This document shows positions 58,494 to 64,000 of a stretch of 64,000 nt of DNA, in pieces (the first letter of the stretch is position 1; each line of letters opens with the position of its first letter). The translations under genes and the position numbers were made by a program. The DNA is taken from positions 186,001 to 250,000 of the forward strand of contig JAQSEB010000188.1 in the NCBI GenBank assembly GCA_030063045.1. Reading direction: 5' to 3'. This DNA comes from Pratylenchus scribneri (lineage: Eukaryota > Nematoda > Chromadorea > Rhabditida > Pratylenchidae). Below the pieces are notes generated by a model. That model was not told the origin of the DNA. It worked only from the letters and a program-made list of their open reading frames with translations, and ran no database searches.

Positions 58494-60353
58494 ATGCACT
58501 ACAATTTTACATTTTATTTTCTTTATTTCCTTATTTATTTGCAACCAATTTTGTCGACAAATCCATCAATCAAAGTTCTATTCGAAAAAATTGACAAATT
58601 CCATGACAAATTTAAAGGAGAAATTGATAAATTTAAACAAAAATTTGATGAAATTTTTGGCAATTTAGATGAATTAAAGAATGAACAATTTCGCAGTGCA
58701 ATGTTCAAAAAAGAATTCCCTTTGGAAATTATCAATGCAAAAAAGGAAGTGGAAAAATATTTGAAAGGAAAAATAACATTTCAATTGTTTTTCGATGAAA
58801 TGAATAGTTTAAAATTAAAAGGTGAAGCTTTGAAAACATTAAAAGCATTAAAACATGATTATAAATCTTGGATTTCTGTTTTTGGAGAGGGAAAAGCAGC
58901 AGAACATAGCCATGATCCTTTTCTGTTGAAAAATTTGATGGATTTGAAAGGAATTCCTCTATTACCTTTAATGACACAAACAGACCAAATAAAACAACAA
59001 TTGGAATTGCTTGAAATTTTGGTTGAAATGCACGAATCGGTGAATGCATTCGTCGAAGAAATTATTGGAATGTTGACGATAAATTTATTGAAAAAAATGA
59101 ACGAATTCCATGAAGAATTTATGGGGAAATGGAAATTTATAAATTTTGGAAAAAAATTCGGTGAAATTTTTAGCAAAGAAAGATTAATGAGTAAAAAATT
59201 TGCCGATGCAATGTTCAAAAAAGAATCCCCAGAGGAAATTTTGGAAGCAAAAGAAAAAGTGGAAGAATATTTACAGAGAAAAGGAAAATTTGAAGTGGCT
59301 TTAAATGCATTGAATAAATTAAAATTAGAAGAGGTAAAATTGGAAGCATTAAAATTACTGAGAGTTGAATGGAAAAACACAGAATTGAGAAATCCAAACA
59401 CAAATAAAGCATTGATAATTAGTGATTTTGAAAAATTTGCAAAAGAAAAAGAGGCATCAGAAAGTGATCCGCATCATAAAATTGACGCATTATCAAAGCA
59501 ATTGGAATTGTACAATTTTTTGGTTGAATTGCGCGAATTTACCAACAAATTTGTGGACGATTTTGTTAAGAATTTACGACTTGTTCGCATCAAAAGACTT
59601 CTAAAAACATTGATTCATCATATAAATGGACAAAAGAGAGAATTCGATCAGAAGAATGCACATTTCGATTCAAATCCGATGCCAGAAAAAGTTTATATTG
59701 AAGTTAATAACAAGAATATATAATTTATTTAGGAATTTGCTTCATTAGCAGAAAGGGATGATCTTCAATCATTGAACATAGCATGCAACCAAATGCACAT
59801 TCGAATCGAGAAAGTGGTAAATAAGAAGGTAATTGGCATAAAGCAAAGTTGCAATTTGGCCGATATTTATTGGTTGGCGGAATTCATTGAGGAAAAATTG
59901 ACTAAAATGGATGGAGACACCCATAGCCATATTTATAATTTGGCCAAAGCAATGGAGACGGAAGAATTGCCAGAGGAATTGGAATTGAAAAATGTGGAAA
60001 TGGAATTGAAAGAGAAGGCCATTTTGATTGCCAAAAATATGCTTTTCATTGCGACTCAATTGGGCAAAGTTTACAATTTTGACGTTGCTATTTTTGAAAC
60101 ATATATGGAATATCCAATTGTGAGTAGCAAATATGAGAGGATCGAAAAAATGATAAAGAAAGAATTGACAATGCAAAAGAGTGGACAATTCTACCAAAAA
60201 TATGAGGAAATGGTTGTTAAAAAAGGTGAACAGAAATTCGACACTGAAATGTTAACAAAAAGTGAACATCACAGTGCCGGATCGAGTTCAACAAATGTGG
60301 GAGGAAATGAAGGGAAGGAAGATAAGAAGAAGGGGAAAACAACAATGGAATAG
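58494..60353 (+). CDS. secreted helical protein family, copy E (intact, internally duplicated)
   Basis: Exons 58494-59690 and 59733-60353 give 605 aa, with a 42-nt intron, the shortest in the family. The signal peptide is FTFYFLYFLIYLQPILS. Exon 1 is longer than in the other copies because the N-terminal module occurs twice: residues about 30-120 (KIDKFHDKFKGEI, SAMFKKEFPLEIINAKKEVE) and about 200-300 (MNEFHEEFMGKW, DAMFKKESPEEILEAKEKVE). Each is followed by a YNFLVE/LEILVE type helix. Exon 2 begins EFASLAERDD and contains LNIACNQMHIRIEK, NLADIYWLAEFIEEKL, EELPEELELKN, AILIAKNMLFIATQL and the tail SEHHSAGSSSTN. Expected to be exported; function unknown. It lies between the arms of a large inverted repeat. 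Confidence 0.8.
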
Positions 60354-60669
60354 AATGAAAAAGGAAGAGGAATTGGCATTCTGAAGTTATTTTATGGCAC
60401 TTTTTCTTTGTAAATTTAAAAATTCTATTTTTTTAAATTTTTCTAGTATATTCTAAATTTGTAAAGTGATAAATTTGTGATTAATGTATCATTCATTTTT
60501 GTCAATTCCTTTGGATTTATAAAACTCACTTTTAGTTAGTAAATTTACTATGCCCAAACTAAATTGATATATTTTCAGTCTAAACAAAAAAATAGTCCAT
60601 TCATGGGAATGGACACTGGACAGGCATCTGGGCCATCATAAAACGGAAATCTTGGCTTTTAGGCACCTT
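60354..60669. other. 3' region of copy E
   Basis: AT-rich sequence with phrases shared with the other copies' downstream DNA (AAAGTGATAAATTT near 60,464 and similar at 42,140 and 46,395). No other gene. Confidence 0.4.
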
Positions 60670-60900
60670 ACAGACTTGCTATTAAGCTCATTTGACTCGG
60701 CATCGGCATGGGTGATTTACTATATGAAATTTCAATTTCAAACGGTTATGAGTTTTTCCTTTAGATTCATAGCCATTAGCCCCTAAAAGCAATGCCACCC
60801 GTACACTAGCTCTAACCTCTAAATTAGTCTAAATGTAAATTTCATATAGTAAATTCGACGATGCCAAGTCTAATCAATGAGCTTACATATTTTAGAACCG
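60670..60900. repeat. foldback element after copy E
   Basis: TTAAGCTCATTTGACTCGGC, then GGTGATTTACTATATGAAAT near 60,682-60,732, pairs with ATTTCATATAGTAAATTCGA, then GATGCCAAGTCTAATCAATG and AGCTTA near 60,839-60,888. The loop is about 105 bp. There is no coding frame. Probably a small foldback MITE. Confidence 0.65.
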
Positions 60901-61002
60901 TTTAAAATAGAGTAGTATAAAATTAAGTTTAAAAATCAACTTGAAACCGGTTTAACGAAAATATGTTAAGGAATTTCTGATTTTAGATGGATTTGAGACC
61001 GT

Positions 61003-61133
61003 CACACAGTCGATCGCTCGCGCTTGGGGTTTGAAAAGATAACTGGAAAATGAGAGTTCGAGCCAAATAGCCACCTCTCATTTCCTAATTATCTTTTCCA
61101 ACCCTGCGCGCGCGATCAACTATGCGACCGGCT
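61003..61133. repeat. GC-rich-ended hairpin repeat
   Basis: GATCGCTCGCGCTTGGGGTT, GAAAAGATAACTGG and AAATGAGAG at 61,012-61,055 pair imperfectly with CTCTCATTTCC, TAATTATCTTTTC and CAACCCTGCGCGCGCGATCA at 61,076-61,118. A loop of about 20 bases lies between. Confidence 0.65.
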
Positions 61134-62129
61134 TTTAGGGCTTTCGAGATTGCCCCATCAAAATGGGTGTGGACTGTGGAAGATGATGGACCCGGGCGGG
61201 GGTAAGAGAGAGAACCCGGAGTCACAAAAAAAATATGCGCAAAATATTTTGAAAATTTCGTTGAAATTGTGAAAATTTTTTAAAAATGGAAAAACTCCTC
61301 AATATATATTGAGCACAGATAAATTGTTAAAATATCTTAAAAATGAATAAAATTCTGAAAATCTATGTCAAAAAAAATTCAAAAGATATTGAACATAAAA
61401 GGAAAAAAATATGTTCAAAATTTTACATATTTACAAAATTACGTGAAAATACATCAATTCTTATAATATTCTTAAAATTAGTAAAATCCAGGAAACATTT
61501 TGAGAATTTTATAATTTTGAAAATTTATATTTTTATTCATTTTGAAAAGCTTTTGAAAATAAGACCCAAAATGCATAGTAAAAAGGAGTATCTTTTTTAG
61601 TATATTTTAAAAATTTTTTGATTATTCAAAATTATTACTCCAAAATTTTCACTATTTTTTCAAAATTTAATTTTTTTTTCTAAAAAAAAAGAATATTTAA
61701 ATCCCTAAAAAAGGAATATAAATTGGAAGTTTTAGTAGGATTTTTTTATCAAAATTAAATAATTGTTGAGAGATTTAAATAATTTTGTTTGATTTTCGCC
61801 AAGATAACGGACCAAAATAATATTTAGATGAAAAATAAGAGAAGCAAAATGAATTTATGTTGATTTTTTTGGAGACAAATATTATTGGGATGATATTTTT
61901 GAGGATAACAATTAGATAGAAGAAAACTAGCAGATTATTATATTGTGGGATTTTTGACCTGGCAGATGAGATATTTAAAAAAACCGGTGTATAATTTGAA
62001 TTTGAGAACAATTTTGCGAGATTTGTTATGGTGGATATTTTGAAGATTTATGTTTGAATAAATTAAAGAATTCGTTTTCATCATTTCTAAAATATTTCCA
62101 GGCACTTCTTTGCAAATTCTTCTAATTCT

Positions 62130-62314
62130 TGCTTTCAGAACTTTCCACCACAGAATCTTCCAGATTGAAGTTCATATCATTTTCTTCTCCTTTGGCAAAA
62201 TACGCAGTCGCTAAATATTATTTTATATTTATTTATTAATTATATTTATTTTACCTCGTTTCGCCTTGATTTCTGATTTAGAATTCCTCCGCCTTCTTTA
62301 TCAGTCTTTGACAT
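62130..62314 (-). pseudogene. right-arm copy of the small two-exon gene (frameshifted)
   Basis: Mirror of the left-arm gene at 56,543-56,736. Exon 1 from the ATG at 62314 is unchanged. In exon 2 one base is missing after the CCAAA stretch, so the conserved acidic tail is out of frame. Confidence 0.45.
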
Positions 62315-62795
62315 TTTGCAATTTGTTTCACTTAAGTATTGCCAAATAATTGAGAGAATTTAGCTAGACTAAAAATTGATTTTATTTTTTTATTTGAGAA
62401 ATTGTATAAATATTTTATCGTTTTACTTTCGATTTTATTAATTTTTAACTATGTATTACAAACAAAGTTTTTATAACCTTTAATATTAAAATTTTACATT
62501 TCAGAATAATTAAATATCAAAAAAAAAACAAGTAAGCATTTATTATGTAGATATTTTTGCAAAAATATCTTAATTATGAGCTAATAAGAAATAATAACTA
62601 TATAAATCATACATGAAAAGTAAGAGAGAACAGTCAGAGAATTAGAAGAAATTCACAAAATTATCGAAATCGATAAAAACAAAACAAATAGTAAAATTAA
62701 TTGAAACAAACTTTTCGAAGTCTAAATAAAAGATTAAATTTTATTAATTGAATTCTTCGGACTAAATTTAATTCTATCAAAGAATTCTCGTCAAA

Positions 62796-64000
62796 ATGGA
62801 TTTAAGCAGGGATATGATTGAGGTAATTGTAAACATAATAAAAGTAGTAAAAGTACAAATTAAAGGATACTTATGATTCAGAGAATGTTCTGCCTGATCT
62901 CGGAGGAATTCTTCCTATTCGAAATTTGCTCTCTCCTCAATTCTTGCTGATGATAAAGAAATTTCAAAGCGATCATGGCGATTGCAAATAATCCAGAGCC
63001 CAAAAATCTCAGAGCATTTTGGGAGAATCAAAGGAAAGCGTCCAAACATAATACATTAACAGGTTTAATTATTAATAAAAAAACATTTTAAACTAAGATT
63101 TTAAGTCAAGAAGTCTTCACAACTGTCCAAGAAGGCACCACCAGAATTGAATTTTTTCTGGCATGTCTGATCTTCTACAATCTTTACAAATTACCATGCA
63201 AATGGAACTCTGAATATGAGGATATGCAGGTTTAAGAAAATAGAAATATTTACAAAAATTTTAATGTCTTCGAAAACATCAAATCGAGTGATGATGAGGA
63301 ATTCTCTGACACAAACTACCATGGAAAGAAGACTGCAACGAAAATAATTCTCAGGTAATTTCAATTAAACACTAAAGCTGATAAAAATTTAAAGGATGGA
63401 ATGTTCGCCAACCCAATAACAGATTTGGAAAATCTTCAGGATCGAAAATTTGAAATGGAGGTGGACGAAAATTTCAAGGTTTAAAAAATGAATCTTTAAA
63501 ACTAAAAAATAAAAAATTCAAAATGATATGATGAGAAATCAAAGAAGAAGATGGAATGTCTGATACCAGCTCTTTGATTTTTATGAGCATCGATGTCGAT
63601 GAAGTCAGAAATCGAATCGGACTCTTGCTCGGTGGTGATATTTAATGAGAATTATAGTAAGATTTTAAAAAAAAAACAGAAAAATAATTAAATATTTAGT
63701 GTCGATGAAACTAATCCGGAATGGGATGAATTCTTTAGACCAATCTGGCCAAATTCATGAATTTATCGACAAGAGAAGTAAGACCAAAATCCATAGTCAA
63801 TTCAAGGTTTAATATATTAAATTACTATAATAATTTTTTTTTCTTTTTATGTTCGGGTCATTCAAATTGTTGTTGATAACAGCGCAGAAATTCTAGGAAT
63901 GAAAGTACCACCGGCATATGTTTTCCCAAAATGCGAAATTAAGGTTTTTTATGTTCCAAATATTTGATAAAAGTCTATTATTTTTTAGTGAATTCTATTG
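62796..64000 (+). pseudogene. decayed multi-exon gene, right-arm copy (partial)
   Basis: An ATG at 62796 starts a 9-codon exon (MDLSRDMIE). Exon-like pieces follow: PCKWNSEYEDMQ, VFENIKSSDDEEFSDT, DGMFANPITDLENLQ, MSDTSSLIFMSIDVDEV and ILGMKVPPAYVFPKCEIK (to about 63,942), with introns of 30-60 nt. In places two frames are open and neither is clearly kept between the two arms, so exon choice is uncertain. The gene runs toward the window end. No known domain is recognised. Confidence 0.35.

Larger units (their letters stand above)
61211..64000 (-). repeat. right arm of the large inverted repeat (cut by the window end)
   Basis: This is the reverse complement of 54,853-57,658 with scattered substitutions and indels. 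The inner border AGAACCCGGAGTCAC begins at 61211. The last bases of the window still match the left arm at about 54,853, so the arm continues beyond the window. Confidence 0.9.

Noticed and set aside
61343..61600. 85-codon frame identical to 57,269-57,526
   Set aside because: Identity comes from the inverted repeat; the Lys/Ile/Phe-rich translation is typical of AT-rich noncoding DNA.
54853..64000. Maverick/Polinton-type element as explanation of the palindrome
   Set aside because: No polymerase, integrase, ATPase or protease signature is visible in arms or spacer.
1..64000. Bacterial features (operons, ribosome binding sites, CRISPR arrays)
   Set aside because: Genes are intron-rich and eukaryotic; repeats do not have the spacing of a CRISPR array.

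Overview
This window is nuclear DNA from an invertebrate. A nematode is most likely, possibly a plant-parasitic tylenchid such as a root-knot or cyst nematode relative. The evidence is very AT-rich sequence, small introns with nematode-type TTTTCAG acceptors, GC-AG introns, a metazoan gene set (family-31 galactosyltransferase, CLC chloride channel, calumenin, NATD1-like acetyltransferase), a divergent F-box-like gene and an expanded family of secreted helical proteins. The exact genus is inference. Exon models were built by eye from splice sites, reading frame and family resemblance. For the GT31, F-box-like, CLC, calumenin, NATD1-like and transposase genes the summed exon lengths divide by three.

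Left part (1-13,010). A small minus-strand gene at the left edge is interrupted by a terminal-inverted-repeat (TIR) element. An eight-exon GT31 glycosyltransferase gene then runs from 1,354 to 13,010. Its 7.6 kb fourth intron holds a complete seven-exon minus-strand F-box-like gene (4,474-9,244), whose own first intron holds an apparently intact PIF/Harbinger transposon (6,740-8,964). A CAGGG-ended short element (10,198-10,568) also lies in the GT31 intron.

Middle (13,011-35,000). After AT-rich intergenic DNA comes a 23-exon CLC-type chloride channel gene (16,514-24,904) with two GC-AG introns; one of these carries a 1.2 kb element with an 8-bp target-site duplication (TSD). Next are a tiny secreted-protein gene split by a 231-bp element at about its second codon, a NATD1-like acetyltransferase (26,384-27,496) and a calumenin-type EF-hand protein (29,454-33,561).

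Right part (35,000-64,000). Five same-strand paralogues of a protein family I do not recognise lie here (A 35,223-37,142; B 39,715-42,010; C 43,071-46,237; D 48,622-50,826; E 58,494-60,353). Each encodes a signal peptide, a Lys/Glu-rich helical N-terminal region in exon 1 and a second conserved region in exon 2, usually ending in a tail with the signature EHHSAG. A and B carry frameshifts; C, D and E are open. The spacers between copies are duplicated too, and orphan spacers suggest lost copies. Copy E sits in the 3.55 kb spacer of a large inverted repeat (arms about 54,853-57,658 and 61,211 to the window end). The arms carry decayed small genes.

Throughout the window, short TIR elements with 8-9 bp TSDs are each filled with their own short repeated motif. 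Several sit in introns of the genes above, and two interrupt start regions of small genes.
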